DNA of 64,000 nt from Ridgeia piscesae (GCA_025642075.2 JAODUO010000033.1:535001-599000), one strand, 5' to 3'. Counted from the stretch's first letter, positions 46,415 through 59,647 are shown. Translations and numbers: made by a program. Notes: a model not told the origin generated them from the letters alone.

Positions 46415-47086
46415 TAAAACATTTAGGCAGCACTACTGTGATGATTAAAATATAGTTATGAGAATGTCACTTGACCATAACGGTACTTGCGTCATCACCT
46501 TTGGTTGTTATTTGAGTCGTACAGGAGCTTGAAAGGTCAAGTGGAAAGGTCAAAACTCAAATACATAATCGTCACCAATGACTCACCAAAACGTAGTCGC
46601 ATCATTACAATACAACACCATTAAATTTATTGAGAAAATTGTTAGTTAATTTGCCTCGTATTTGGCAGACTGAATAATATTTGTCTTGCAACAGTTGTTT
46701 CTGCATGGAAAGACAGATTAATAAATATAGACAGTGTTTGAAAACAGGTGACTTATACATGAGATAACTTTACCATCACTGTGCAACAGGATAGCCATCA
46801 CGAGAAAAAACTAGACGGCAGACAGATGGGGCTTGTTTATCAGTGTAATTATATACTTGTACGAGAACCGTTTCAGTGTACAAGTTTTTTCAGAACATTG
46901 CCAAAAAAGGCACCTTTTTAAAGACTAAATGTCCGTACGAGTGTGATATCGGTTCTTAAAGTAGACCATCAGCACATACATCATATCATGCGAGGCATTC
47001 TATAATGTCGCAGACATTGTATTGTCACTACCAATTACCACTGTGATAGTGACATAGTGTTCATCGGAATGTTTTCTTTTTTGTAG
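46415..47086. other. Unannotated sequence
   Basis: Nothing recognised. Confidence 0.5.
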
Positions 47087-47142
47087 GTAGGTTGGTGTTG
47101 GAAAGTAGGGCTTGGTTCTGTGGGTGGGAGCTGGCAAAAAAT
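47087..47142 (+). other. Candidate small exon, 56 bp
   Basis: The acceptor TGTTTTCTTTTTTGTAG is strong and the donor AAAAAT|GTAAGT is near consensus. Two of three frames are open. Joined to the candidate exon at 50,516, the last AT and the next G form an ATG followed by an open frame (MLAAACFLGSFTSKK). The TAG|GTAGGT junction at its left edge could instead act as a weak ratchet site. Confidence 0.28.
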
Positions 47143-48490
47143 GTAAGTTTCTCTGCTTCTTGGTGATAATTTCAGTCCACAGTGATATTTGCTTTTGTAA
47201 GAGCCTTTATGTAGGCGTACTTCTAATAGCAGTGTTGTCCATCACATGACTAGGTTTATTGATAGTTAGATAAAAATGTTAACTACTGGTAGACCGAGTA
47301 AAAAATATTCTGTAAAATAAAAATTCACAAATGGAAACTGGGGAGGTTGAAGTATCACATAGTGCTTAGCACTCTCCACGAACGGTCACAACTTGTACAA
47401 GTATATCAAACGTACGAATATAAATATTTTGAACACGATCTTGTTTGTGTTATACGTATTATTTACCATTTCCGTATTGTGTATGACAGTATGAGAGACT
47501 GCCTCCATATGTGACGGTCTCTCTGGAGGTTACAAGAGGTGATTTATGGCTGTCTTCAAACACAATCTCCCCTACATCCATACATTGTAACTATATATCC
47601 TTTCCGCGCGATAAAAACCTTTGTCGTTAGATCTCTTGTGCCACTGGCTGCTCACTCCGGGTTGCCCCAAGTCGCGGTCAGAAAAAACCGTCAAAGCTGA
47701 AAGAAATACTGTCCTCTGTTCCTTTTCTTCCGTCGTTGCCTCCAGGAAAACCATCAATCATCAGCGCATTTTTTACCAAGCCAATAACAGGACGCCATTA
47801 TCACCTTGCGCATACATTGTCTGTGGTGAACGGGTCATCGTTGATCTCACACATAGCAGGACGACGTAAAGCATCCTTGGCTCACAGCAGCCAGCGAACT
47901 TACAAGGTCGCGGTTCATTGTACGCATAAAAAAGCATGACCAGGTCACTGGGTCAGAGGCGGTGAAGCGAGACGTGTCAGGATGTATAATTAATCGCTGA
48001 CGTCAAAGTGAGGCTGTGGTCATGTTACCAGCTGGCCGAGAAGCAAGACTGCTGATTGATGCGGCAAAAAATCCTTTATTGTATTATCTGGTTTCAAGCT
48101 CCAACGATTAGTCCAAAGTCAAACATCTTTCATGGCCAGGTCAGGTGTACAGGTGGACGAAGGTCAGGACGTTAGTGGGTTGCTGACTTGGTGAACCAAA
48201 ATAAAAAATCAGATAAATCACATACTTGTGTCCAATGGTTTCAACATTCACAGTAGTTGTTTCACAGTGAGACAGACACAGTCATATTTTATTCAAACAT
48301 TTGTCAGCGTAGGAGTGCGATGGTTGGTCGTTTGTACCAGCGCCACCACAGCAGTGCTCTCAAATCTTTGTTGCCAAAATGTTACCTGCTAGCAGTAGTT
48401 AAATTGCTGAAGAAGAATCCTTGATTTATGTGAGATTTTTCATAGCGAGTGTACTTTTTTAACAGTTACTGACTACTGATACTCTCGCTC
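47143..48490. other. Unannotated sequence with one acceptor-like tract
   Basis: A long pyrimidine tract ending in CCTCCAG at 47,745 precedes sequence open in two frames to about 47,911 (ACAAG|GTCGCG). It is a weaker exon candidate. No repeat is seen until 48,491. Confidence 0.35.
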
Positions 48491-49590
48491 ATCACATCCC
48501 TCTTTAGCCCATCACATCCCTCCTTATCCCATCACATCCCTCCCTAGCCCATCGCATCCCCTTAGCCCATGACATCCCTCCTTAGCCCACCACATCCCCC
48601 TTAGCCAATCGCATCCCCTTAGCCCATCGCATCCCTCCTTAGCCCATCATATCCCTCCTTAGCCCAACACATCCCTCCTTAGCCCATCACATCCCTCCTT
48701 AGCCCATGACATCCCTCCTTAGCCCATCACATCCCCCTTAGCCCATCACATCCCCCTTAGCCAATCGCATCCCCTTAGCCCATGACATCCCTCCTTAGCC
48801 CATCACATTCCTCCTTAGCCCATCACATCCCTCCTTAGCCCAACACATCCCTCCTTAGCCCAACACATCCCTCCTTAGCCCATCATATCCCTCCTTAGCC
48901 CAACACATCCCTCCTTAGCCCATCACATCCCTCCTTAGCCCAACACATTCCTCCTTAGCCCATCATATCCCTCCTTAGCCCATCACATCCCTCCTTAGCC
49001 CATGACATCCCTCCTTAGCCCATGACATCCCTCCTTAGCCCATCACATCCCTCCTTAGCCCATCACATCCCCCTTAGCCCATCGCATCCCTCCTTAGCCC
49101 ATCATATCCCTCCTTAGCCCAACACATCCCTCCTTAGCCCATCACATCCCTCCTTAGCCCATGACATCCCTCCTTAGCCCATCACATCCCCCTTAGCCAA
49201 TCGCATCCCCTTAGCCCATCGCATCCCTCCTTAGCCCATCACATCCCTCCTTAGCCCATCACATCCCTCCTTAGCCCATCACATCCCTCCTTAGCCCATG
49301 ACATCCCTCCTTAGCCCATCACATCCCTCCTTAGCCCATCACATCCCCCTTAGCCAATCGCATCCCCTTAGCCCATGACATCCCTCCTTAGCCCATCACA
49401 TTCCTCCTTAGCCCATCACATCCCCCTTAGCCAATCGCATCCCCTTAGCCCATCGCATCCCTCCTTAGCCCATCATATCCCTCCTTAGCCCAACACATCC
49501 CTCCTTAGCCCATCACATCCTCTATAGTCCACCACATCTTTCCATAGCCTTCCCAACCTTTGATATCCCTTCCTAGCCCATGATAGGCCT
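48491..49590 (+). repeat. 20-bp minisatellite ATCACATCCCTCCTTAGCCC, about 53 copies
   Basis: The unit is 20 bp, with 19-bp (CCCCCTTAGCC) and 18-bp (CCCCTTAGCC) length variants. A composite block of a 19-bp unit followed by AATCGCATCCCCTTAGCC recurs near 48,590, 48,740, 49,185, 49,340 and 49,420, so multi-unit segments have been copied together. The last units after 49,530 decay. The plus strand is strongly pyrimidine-rich. Confidence 0.97.
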
Positions 49591-49669
49591 ACCCCTATCT
49601 ATCTCATGTCACTCACCAGTCAGTAGTCAGTGACACTTTCCATTAACCCTTCCTAAACCCATTCCTACC
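49591..49669. other. Spacer between two minisatellites
   Basis: C/T-rich transition between the 20-bp and 19-bp arrays. Confidence 0.5.
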
Positions 49670-49915
49670 CCTTCTAGTTCATCCCCACCTCCTAGTTCAT
49701 CCTTTCCTGGTCATCTCCTCTAGTTCATCCCCTCCTCCCTAGTTCACCCCCTCCTCCCTAGTTCATCCCCTCCTCCCTAGTTCATCCCCTCCTCCCTAGT
49801 TCACCCCCTCCTCCCTAGTTCATCCCCTCCTCCCTAGTTCATCCCCTCCTCCCTAGTTCACCCCCTCCTCCCTAGTTCATCCCCTCCTCCCTAGTTCGTC
49901 CCCTCCTCCCTAGTG
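49670..49915 (+). repeat. 19-bp minisatellite with 57-bp higher-order period
   Basis: The unit is TAGTTCATCCCCTCCTCCC. From about 49,740 every third unit has TTCACC in place of TTCATC, so the array repeats as 57-bp triplets. It is similar in style to the neighbouring 20-bp array but has a different unit. Confidence 0.95.
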
Positions 49916-50515
49916 CCACACCCACTCCTAATGTTCCCTTCCTCCACAACCATGTTTGCGCCTGCCTCCACTCCACCACCACCACGCCCCTCCCAGGGAG
50001 TGAGGGCGTAATGTGACCAGACCGTAAGCGATGCCTCCACCACCCTCCTTGACGGATGCGCTAGGAAGACATTCCCTGTCTGTCACCCCGATACCATCCT
50101 GCCTCCCGGGGCACTGTGGGTGCCACTGGGCACCGCCCACGCGCTGGTGCACATTGGCCCGCTGACTGGCCTACTGACAAATGCTTTTTTCTGTGGCTGG
50201 GACCAACTGATGGATGGCAGAACACAAAAACTGGATCACCCATTTAGAAGCCAGCGTGCTCGAGGCACGGCAGCGGCCGCCCGGGCTCAGCCATGTAGAA
50301 TTCTTTGCATCAGGTACTGAAAGTGCATCGGCCTGACGTCAACGCAATGGCCGGAATGCAAGACTGGCCGACAGTGTTTTATGGCCCGGTGGATATCCAC
50401 TTGTACGCATAAAAAACATTTTCCAGATGCGGCTGTATGCTACAGTCTCCCTGCTTTGTGTGGTGGCTAATCCACGACTCTCTTTTTATGCCCCTTTGTT
50501 TTTGTTTTTCCCCAG
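49916..50515. other. GC-richer unannotated sequence
   Basis: Contains a C-rich CCACCACCACC stretch and GGCAGCGGCCGCC words. Frames of 60-74 codons on both strands have no recognisable features. It ends in a strong polypyrimidine tract leading to the candidate exon at 50,516. Confidence 0.4.
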
Positions 50516-50575
50516 GCTGGCGGCCGCCTGTTTTCTCGGTAGTTTCACATCCAAAAAATGTGAGGTTGCGATTAT
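50516..50575 (+). other. Candidate 60-bp exon
   Basis: Preceded by CCTTTGTTTTTGTTTTTCCCCAG, one of the best acceptors in the window, and followed by ATTAT|GTAAGT. The length is a multiple of three and two frames are open (LAAACFLGSFTSKKCEVAI in one, WRPPVFSVVSHPKNVRLRL in the other). No homologue is recognised. Confidence 0.35.
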
Positions 50576-50826
50576 GTAAGTCGAGGATAATGGTTTCCCG
50601 CTAACGGGTTGTTCTATGGTTGATTTGTTACATCACTCTGTCTTGACACAGACCAGTAGCCGCAGTGTTGCCAGTACAAATGTTCCAAGTAAAAGTATGG
50701 TCATGTGTTAGTTGATATGTGTTTGTTAGGATACATTTTGTAGGTTTTATTTTAATGTATTAAACATGATTAATTAATCATGAAAATAATGCCCTAATTT
50801 TACTTATTGCAATTTATATATGCATG

Positions 50827-50830
<4 letters not shown>
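50576..50830. other. Unannotated sequence
   Basis: Nothing recognised. Confidence 0.5.

Positions 50831-50896
<66 letters not shown>
50831..50896. repeat. (TA)n microsatellite
   Basis: A TA run of about 66 bp. Confidence 0.98.
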
Positions 50897-50898
<2 letters not shown>

Positions 50899-52766
50899 TG
50901 CTGTATGTGGTGTGACCTTTGTTTACAAGAGCAGTACGTGGGAAGTGGGAAGTGTCACTTGCGCGGAGATTCACAAACAGACCACTGCCACCAACCAGGA
51001 GAGACGGATGTGTCAGTATCCCACGGTTCATCCAATTTACGAAGGCTGCTTACCTAGATAATCAAATGATAATTGTGACCTACGTATATCTGTTCTTCTG
51101 GATATTTTATGAAAGTACAACCTTCGTTCCTGTTCTACTGACCCACTGACCCGTGCTTTCTACTCAGTTTCCCCGCTGTACTTTTGCACAAGCTCCTTGG
51201 CAGTGTCGTATATTTTCAATCCTTTGACATATTAGCACTTAAAACGTGATTTATTTTAGAAGATCAAATGGGGTGTTTTATGGGGAAGGGGGCAAAACTT
51301 GGGCAGGCGATTGTTAAGAGGGTGAACACATCTGTATCTACACAGTCATAAGTCATCATCACAGTCATGATTGTCATTAGTTGTCACCTTCAAAAACTGT
51401 CACAATAAAAACCCGAAATGTTGAGTAGGGTGGAGGGGTGTGTGGACATTTCAATCACCCTATACAGCTGGTGACATACTTGAGCTGTGTTATATTCATA
51501 CTGAACATATTATAGATCTGTGTTCGTCTGACATAGCTTCAAATATTTTTTGCCAGTGTTGAATTACTCAGAATTGTACCTTTTAGCATGCAAATGCCTG
51601 GCCTGGAAACCATTTACCTCAATCACTGCCAACATTGGCTAGATTAGTCCTTTTGAATAAAAAACTGTCATTATGTGGCTATTTAAAAAAAAAATACTGA
51701 TGCAGCTAATTTGTGTTACTACAAATTGTGGCTATGCTAATCAATACTAGTGTGGCCCTAATTCTTAGAACCATTAGTTTAATCTGTTGGTCAGCTGAAC
51801 TCTAAATTCCACCTGTCTCATCCGTTGTAATTACCCGTCTAGGTCAGTCATCTACCAGTCTGTAAAACTGCCAGACAGGTCTCTGGCTAAGCCTCTGATT
51901 CAGGGTCAATTTTAGTGTTACTGATATAGTATGTTAACTAGATTGCCATGATGTCAATGTTGTAGTACTTGTAACATATCCACAAAGTTAAAGTTCCATC
52001 ACTCGGAACTCAAAACCTTGTAGCACGCTGCATTGTAAGACGAACGTCGTCTGCGGTAAAAAAAAGCCCACTGTGGCGTCTGTCAGTTATTAATGTTGTC
52101 AGGTCAGGAGATAGATTTAACATGAAAGATTTTTTCTTTGACATCAAGGTGATGATGGGAATTTTATTCATAGTAGGAGTTTTCCCGGTGAATTACTCAC
52201 CTGTGCTTGATGTCTTTCATACTAACCGGTATACATCATACAGGTGACGATGTTGGAATTGTCGTGGTTTATAAACGTTACTGATTGGTCAGAAGTCAGT
52301 GGGACATATGTTGGACTCGTTTAAATTCGCGGGTGGTGGAGTGATGTCAGAAAAAAGTAATGAAAGTGAATGTCAAAATGGTGAATGCTGGCTGCGGGCA
52401 TAAGGCATTTGACAGAAGTAGGTAGGTAGATTGGTTGTAAAATGAAGGTTCTTATTTTATATGTGTTTATGTGTGTTGTATATGTAATTATGTAGCATGA
52501 ATCCAAGTAACAATACCTGCCTTTATTGTGGTTGAAGGTTTTCGCAGTCAGTTATACAAAACTGCACAATTTTGACAAACGTTACCTGTGTGATAATCCA
52601 TGATTATGTTTATTGAAATGCTAAGGCATCAGTCGTCTTAAACATGTATAATATTTTCCTTTCCATGGCGGGTAATCACGAGTAAAACTTACTTAAATAG
52701 CAGATATCATCAACGGTTGTTTTATATTTAGCAAGATGTCTAACTTGATGCAGTGGGTCTGAATAT
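50897..52766. other. Unannotated sequence
   Basis: Nothing recognised; short chance frames only. Confidence 0.5.
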
Positions 52767-52827
52767 CAGATATCATCAGTCGTCAGATATCATCAGTCGT
52801 CAAATATCATCAGTCGTCAGATATCAT
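52767..52827 (+). repeat. 17-bp tandem repeat, about 3.6 copies
   Basis: Unit CAGATATCATCAGTCGT, one copy with CAAATATC. It contains the palindrome GATATC. Confidence 0.95.
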
Positions 52828-53846
52828 AGAACACAAGATGTTCTGGTGTATGAAATAAATTATGCCTGACAGATTTTTATTTTTTTATTTTGAACCAACG
52901 CCCAAAAAATTGATTACTTTGTCGCAGAACTGAAGCATGACTTACTAACGCCTCCCTACAGAAAAAACAACCAAGATTTGTGTAATGGGAGGAAGTCTGC
53001 AGCGGTCCTCGCATTCACTCATGGATATTCGGTGCAAAAAGTGTCAGGTCGGCCATTATCAAGTAAAAATAGAGCAACATAAAACACTGGAGGTTTGGCC
53101 GATCCATTTCGGAGCCACACTGCGTGGAAAAAAGCCGTCTGGTTGAGGCGTTTGCGTCAATCGGACAGCGATATGGCACTTGATGGTCGCTGGCGTTAGT
53201 GTGGCCTCTATTCAGTGCATGTCTCCGTGATATATGGTCTTCGCGCGTCTCTGATATATGTATTTTTGCCATTTTTATCGGATAATAACTCATTTAATTA
53301 TGCGTCATATACAATCAGCTATTTTTGCTGCGAATGACCACAGAGTCGTCATCATGACTAGGAATCACATTACCTCGGGTTCGTTGCCTTGCACTAGGGA
53401 AAATCTGGAAATATGTCACTGAGCATAAATTGAAAGCATTAGTGGATGGAAAAAAATGGGAAAAAATTCTGTGGCTCTGACTGGATAGATTTGATGAATG
53501 GGTTATTAAATGCAATAAGTTGTGTGGGTTCGACGGAGGGTGTCGACATCTCTGAACGTTGTTGCATTATGGAGATCCATCATGTCACATGACCATATGA
53601 CATGACGTAGACAAATAAATCAACACATCTTGTTAGTGTGCAAACATTCAATGTATCAATTGTATCAATAAATATTTGTGTATGTACAAAAAGTATATTA
53701 TGTTGGTGGGAACATATAACAAGTTTTTGATGCAGTTCCCATCAGAAGCTGATATTCAGTAATCGAATACTGCATTATTTACCTCTTCAAATTCTATCCT
53801 AGATCTTTATCGTCAGTATCATAAAATTGTCAGCCGATAAGACTTA
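52828..53846. other. Unannotated sequence
   Basis: Mixed-composition DNA with more CpG at 53,040-53,260 than around it. No gene recognised. Confidence 0.45.
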
Positions 53847-53996
53847 TCAAGCAAAAACTTACTTTGTAACGACATATTTAACAGTGCTGCATACAGATTA
53901 AATAACAGGTGAATGTCCTTTTCAAGCAAAAACTGGTCTTTTAGCGACATATTTAACAGTGCTGCATACAGATTGAACAAAAGGTGAATGTCCTTG
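53847..53996 (-). repeat. 75-bp tandem duplication
   Basis: Two copies (53,847-53,921 and 53,922-53,996) differ at about ten positions. Because 75 is a multiple of three, the minus strand reads through both (KDIHLLFNLYAALLNMSL repeated). The frame is only 65 codons and AT-rich, so coding is not supported. Confidence 0.93.
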
Positions 53997-56480
53997 ACAA
54001 CAATCGATGGCTTCAACTAAATTCATCATTATTCCTAGTTATGGGTTGTTTGAATTGCTGTTTTATTGGTGGCTTTGTAGGTTCTGTCATCTCTCCACGC
54101 ATCGATTGCGTTTATGACCTTTTCCAGAAACGGTGTTGAACAGAAAGGGTTTTCACAATAACTCGTTGTTAATGGGAGTAGTTTTTGCAGATGTAGGTTA
54201 ATTGCAGAAGGTTTTCAGTTTTTGAAAACTGGCTAATTGCATTGTTGACAAGAACTAAATGTACTAAGTTGGTTGAACATGCAAGCGTTTGTAAACAAAA
54301 ATATTTTAACTTCTTGATTTTATATTTACTTAAATAAAAATTTTATTATAGATTATTTTATAGATTATTATGTTTTAGCCAATTTATGGTGATGTTTATC
54401 TTAATTATTAATTAATATATTCTGTATTCTTGTATTTCGAATATGCTTTATTTGTACTACTAATATAAATATATTTGTTTTATGAACTGTGTTAGATAAA
54501 CTATATAGTATTATGATTATATTAGCATATAAAAATAACTTATTTGTTTAAAATAAAATGGTGAACTATTTGCACTGGGATGCCAGAATTTGAATGAGTG
54601 TTGTAAAAAGTGCACTGAATGACCCTTGCTTGTAAGAGTATAGATGAGAGGTGACCTCAGTGTACTCAAAAACTGACCATACTTTCATATGCTGCGTGTC
54701 TTTTACCTGGCACAGTCACTATAATATGGCGCATTGGACATATGTCCAATGCACTAAAGTCATGGTCCCTGGTTGCCTCGTCATGTTATTGATCAGCGTG
54801 CTGCTTAGAGTGACCCCCTCACTGCCCCATACCACCACCCCACCCCACACCACCACCCCCCACTGCCACTGACCCACCCCCACCAAGAAGAATGTTTTGT
54901 GGGACAAAGTGCGGGAACACAATTTGCTTGTAGCAGTCCTTTGCAAGGGTCATACCTGACCTGCTGGCTGCTTACACCTGCGGGTAGCCTTGTTATCAGC
55001 TGTTGGATTAAGGTACACAGTTTTGGTCAGTGTCATCGTAAAAGCCTAAATAGTAATTATTAGACAAAGTATTTCAGTTCTTACATCTTATATGTAAAGT
55101 ATTGCACAAAGTAGTGATTTTCCCCCCACTAAAATCCAGTATAGTTGGCTTCTATTGTGAGATACATTACATTTATTGTTTTGGTCAAAATATTGGAATG
55201 CTCAACCAAATGTGGAACGTACACAACACGCATGCTTCAGTTTGTGTGTCACAGCATCTTTTTAAAACACATATTGCCAAAAAATTACCCAGGATCTAGT
55301 ATTTTTTACCAGTGTCTAACATGTCTTTGTAGATATGGACGTTTGTGCACACACATACAAATCAGTACAAAGATACAATATTATGTATACAAGTTTGACG
55401 CACACATTTGTAAAGCATAAATAACCTATAAATCACTGAGCCTGAGCAATATATAATATACAGTAGAAGGTTTTTGGTGCTAACATTTCAACCTGTCCAT
55501 TCTTAGATTTGCCCATGAGAAATAAGTGCGTTTCTAGCGCAACTGGTGGCAGGAAATGGAACCATGCCTAGTCTCGTGCTAGACACAGACGGATCAGTAC
55601 TGCCACTGGTTCTGTCTCCATTTATCAGGTGCCAGTGGGTCTAGTATTTACCACAGCTTTCCAGAGGAAATTAGACCTTAGTAAAAACTGCCGAACACAC
55701 ACAATTTTCTAATAGGATTGCATGCTCTTTCAATCCATACACCCACCGCATTGCATTTCACAACATAATTTGCAAGTATTTATAATAAATTATCTGCCTT
55801 GTGATTATGAAATCGGTAAAAATGAATACAATTTATATCTTCAAGTTCTGGAGCTGCTAACTCATGCTAAACCAGTGCTGCAGTCAGTCCTGTAGTTTTC
55901 TCCAATCTGTACTATCCACCAGCAATGCCTTCAGATGTCATTGTGCGATTGTTCATACTATCATTACTATGAAATATTATTTGCTTTGTTATTGCAAATA
56001 CAGTAATTTTGTTGATTGTATTTTGGTTGTTAGGCAAGTTAGTGCACGGTTATTGGGAATACTTCAGACTTGTTTATTGTAGCATGACCCTGCACTGAGG
56101 AAATTAATAATAAATTACAGTAGCTTTTGTTCGGCTTCGAAGAACCAGTGAATATCACTGGGAGATTAGCATCAGTTATCGTGCGTGTTGTAAAACCAGC
56201 CGGTGATGTTGTTGTTTTTCATCCTTTTTAATACTTTGTAACAAATAACTGGTATTGAGTTAGTGTATGTGTGTAAATATGTGTGCATGCAAGAGTGTGG
56301 GGGATAGGTTATTTTCTCGCTAGATAATTTGCTTGCTGTGTGCCAAAGTTGCAGACATGTTTTGTGCCCCCACAAAGTGTCCAGTAAAAGTGTCATAATC
56401 TTTCTTGTACACAATCTGGGGTCTTCGTTTTACATAAGTCTTTTAAGAACAGACAATTTTTTCTCAAATATTTGTTCTTA
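53997..56480. other. Unannotated sequence with a C-rich tract
   Basis: Very AT-rich at 54,290-54,560. A CACCACCCC tract at about 54,827-54,892 could form a G-quadruplex on the minus strand. No gene recognised. Confidence 0.45.
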
Positions 56481-57006
56481 AGGTCTGAAAGGGGTGCAGT
56501 TGGAGGTATGAAATAGGCATAGTTGGATATCTGAAAGGGGCACATGTGTGGTTCTGAAGGGGGCACAATTGGAGGAAGGTCTAAAGGGGCACAGGTGTGG
56601 GTCTGAAAGGGGCACAATTGGAGGTCTGAAGGGGCTCAATTGAAGGTCTAAATTGTGGGTATGAAGGGGACACGGTTGAAGGTCTGAAGGGGGCACAGTT
56701 GGATGTATGAAGGGAGCACCATTGGCGATCTGAAGGGGTCACAATTGGATGTCTGAAGGGGCACCAATAGAATAGGTCTGAAGGGGGCACAATTGGAGGT
56801 CAGAAGGGGGCTCAGTTGGAGGTCTGAAGGGGCACAGTTGGAGATCTGAAGGGGTCACAATTGGATGTCTGAAGGGGGCACAATTTGACATCTGAAGGGG
56901 GCACTATTGGCGATCTGAAGGGGGCACAATTGGACGTCTGAAGGGGGCACTATTGGCGATTTGAAGGGGGCACTATTGGCGATCTGAAGGGGGCACAATC
57001 GGACGT
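56481..57006 (+). repeat. 23-bp minisatellite GGTCTGAAGGGGCACAATTG-type, about 22 copies
   Basis: Units of about 23 bp carry GGTCTGAAGGGGGCACAATT. In the last 150 bp two unit types (CACTATTGGCGATCTGAA and CACAATTGGACGTCTGAA) tend to alternate, a 46-bp higher-order period. Minus-strand frames through it are Pro/Ser/Cys low-complexity. Confidence 0.95.
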
Positions 57007-57839
57007 CTTTTTGGTAGACTGCAATTACAAATAAAAACATATCTAAAAATACGTTTTGTTACAACCCTTATTTACAAATGAAAATTGGCCAAAACTTGTA
57101 AAACAACCCACACACCCAGTTTTATATGTCACATCTCACTCACAGGTTTAGTGCCTCTATATCACCCAAACCACATCATTGGGCAAATAAAATAATTCTA
57201 AAAGCCCACACGTTGTTCACGTAAGTGCTGACCTGAGATATATTTGATTATAAAAAGTTAACATGCATAATTTCCTATGCAATTTTCTGCCTGCAGCAGT
57301 GACCTTCAGGAGCCTAAATTGAGCGAGCGAGATGGCAATATCCCATCAATCAGGGACATGAAGGGTTAGGACATGCGTGACGTGACGCAATGTCTATCTA
57401 GATGGTGTCTGATTCACCCAGATATTATGCGGGCGGCGCTGATGGGGTTTCTTTTTTCCGTGCTATATATAAGTTCACACGTACATATGATGCATCTGGA
57501 ACACGATTGATTACCCTGAAAAAGGGGCATTGTCACTTATCTTACGGGCGTTGGCGGAGAAAACTTCGGGACATGAGCGATGGCCGTGAAACAAGACTGC
57601 GCATGTTACCTTAATCAAACGTCTGGCTTTATTAACCAAATAGCAGTTTTTTCGCACTTCCTGGTATACTATTTTTGCAGCTGACCATAATATAGGTTAG
57701 TTATATTTGAATTCCAGCGAGCCGGATATTTTCTGACTCTGATGTTTTATTTATCTAGGAATCTCGTAAAAAGAAATAGTCGGCTAAAACATGGCATGAA
57801 AGATCTTTATGGTAAACGAACTGTGACAGTGTCAGATAG
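57007..57839. other. Unannotated sequence
   Basis: Contains an acceptor-like TTTTCTGCCTGCAG near 57,298 and a TATATATAAG box at 57,464-57,473 with no supporting start signals. No gene recognised. Confidence 0.4.
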
Positions 57840-58225
57840 AATATGGACACCCCATAGAAAATGGAACTCCATTTTTTATGGGGCGTCCATATTCTATGAG
57901 ACATAGAAAATGGACCCCTATAGATTCTGGATCTTTTCCCCTTTTTATGGGGGTCCATATTCTATGGCACAATCTATAGGATATGGACACCCATATATTA
58001 TTGACTCGGGTTCAATTTATATGGGGGTCCCTATCTTAGAAAATGGACCCCTATAGATTATGGACCCAGGTCCATTTTCTATGGTGATCCATATTCTATG
58101 GCTCATAGGATATAGATCCCCATAGAATATGAACCCCAAGGTCCAAATTCTATGGTGGGGGTCCATATTCTACAGGGAATATGGATCCCGATCCATTTAC
58201 CTTGGGGTCCATATTCTATATCACA
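57840..58225. repeat. Repeat array of two-way units GGTCCATATTCTATGG
   Basis: The 16-mer GGTCCATATTCTATGG and its reverse complement CCATAGAATATGGACC, with variants, alternate along about 385 bp, roughly 15-20 occurrences in both orientations. Every neighbouring pair can form a hairpin. This differs from the head-to-tail minisatellites elsewhere in the window. Confidence 0.85.
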
Positions 58226-59647
58226 CTGGTTTCATATCATAAGGGTGATACAATACCAAATGTCCTCACATGCGTATTATATGGTTGGCTAAGTTAGCAG
58301 TAATCAGAGACAAAACAAATGCTAGATTACTGGTTGACCTGTCGTTGCTCCCAACATACCTAGATATTACTCATACTTTTGTTTCACATTTGTGTAATGA
58401 ACGTCTTTATTTGGGTAACAGATTTATATATTAAGATCTTTCTGAGAAAACATCTACGTAATATTTGTATACAGTTCAACATATCTCCACAAGGAACACA
58501 TTTCTATGATAAATATATAGAACATGTAACAAAACATATTTCTACAGAAACTAAATTGTCAGTAGTATCAGCAGTTACTCAATCGTCTGCTGATTTCTCT
58601 GGTTCAACACCACTTCTAAGTGTTACATATTGACTTCTTGTTTGTTTTCATATTTTACATGTTTTTTGCCTATCAATCACTTATCTGAGTTCTGTTCACT
58701 CGTCCAAGAAAGCCGGACATTTTTGATCATCTCATTCTGATTTACATTCTTGTTATCGTATTTTAATTCCACCTTGGATCTAGGATTTGTCGATCGTGTG
58801 CCAACTCTTAGGAATTAACTCGCTGTTAACATTAGGTCAGTGAAATACAAAGTACCAATTTATCGACAACTGAGTACCGGTAGTTATACATCCATTGTTG
58901 ACAATTCTACTGAGTGATGTACCCTTTTAAAGGTCGCCCGTTCATTTTTGTTTTTGATGCCCCTTCAAGGTCGAGTGTCAGATGATTTAGATGTAGTAAA
59001 TATGTTTGACTTGTTACTGTATCAAGGACATTTCCGTGATGGACATGCTTGAGTCTCCATGACCCTGTCACAGCTGCTGGTCCACGCTCGATCTCTTCCT
59101 ACAATTGACAAAGTTCTCGTGTTGTTACGGTAATGACACCCAGAGTAGGTATTTCCCGTGCCAAGGGGTTATTTGAAATGGGGTTAATGTATGCTAGGGT
59201 ATCCCTCATTATATGTCGGCAACCATAGAGAGAGAGAGAGAGAGACAGAGAGAGCGCCATTCCAGTGTGTATGTTTAAGTTGATCTGATAGCATGTTTCG
59301 TATGTCAGTATTTTTTCTGTGCCAGTGTGCAGCAGCGTGAGACGGTTTCTTCTCTCTAGTCAGGGTTCTGGCTAGGCATCATCTACGGGTAAAAACGTCA
59401 TCTTCTGCTAGTATTTCACCTGCTCTATGGCCCATTTACAGCGACACAAACCAAGATTCTCTGCTGAGTATATCACCAGTGTGCTGTGATGGGTGCTTTG
59501 GCAGGTAGCTGTTAACATTTCCCCTACAAAATCACCCTCATCGCAAATGTCTTGAAGACAAATGACAGGGCACTCCTAAAGAACAGCCTTAGGGAAGTAG
59601 ATGCCTACTTGTATTTTATAATGAATCATCTTATATACTTTATGTAC
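58226..59647. other. Unannotated sequence
   Basis: Nothing recognised except a (GA)n run at 59,227-59,254. Confidence 0.5.

Noticed and set aside
47621..47939. Overlapping 67- and 82-codon frames
   Set aside because: Two frames open at once with no recognised protein; a polypyrimidine tract with CAG at 47,745 is suggestive but the donor is weak.
57464..57473. TATATATAAG as a promoter TATA box
   Set aside because: No initiator, CpG context or downstream exon is visible, and TA-rich words are common here.
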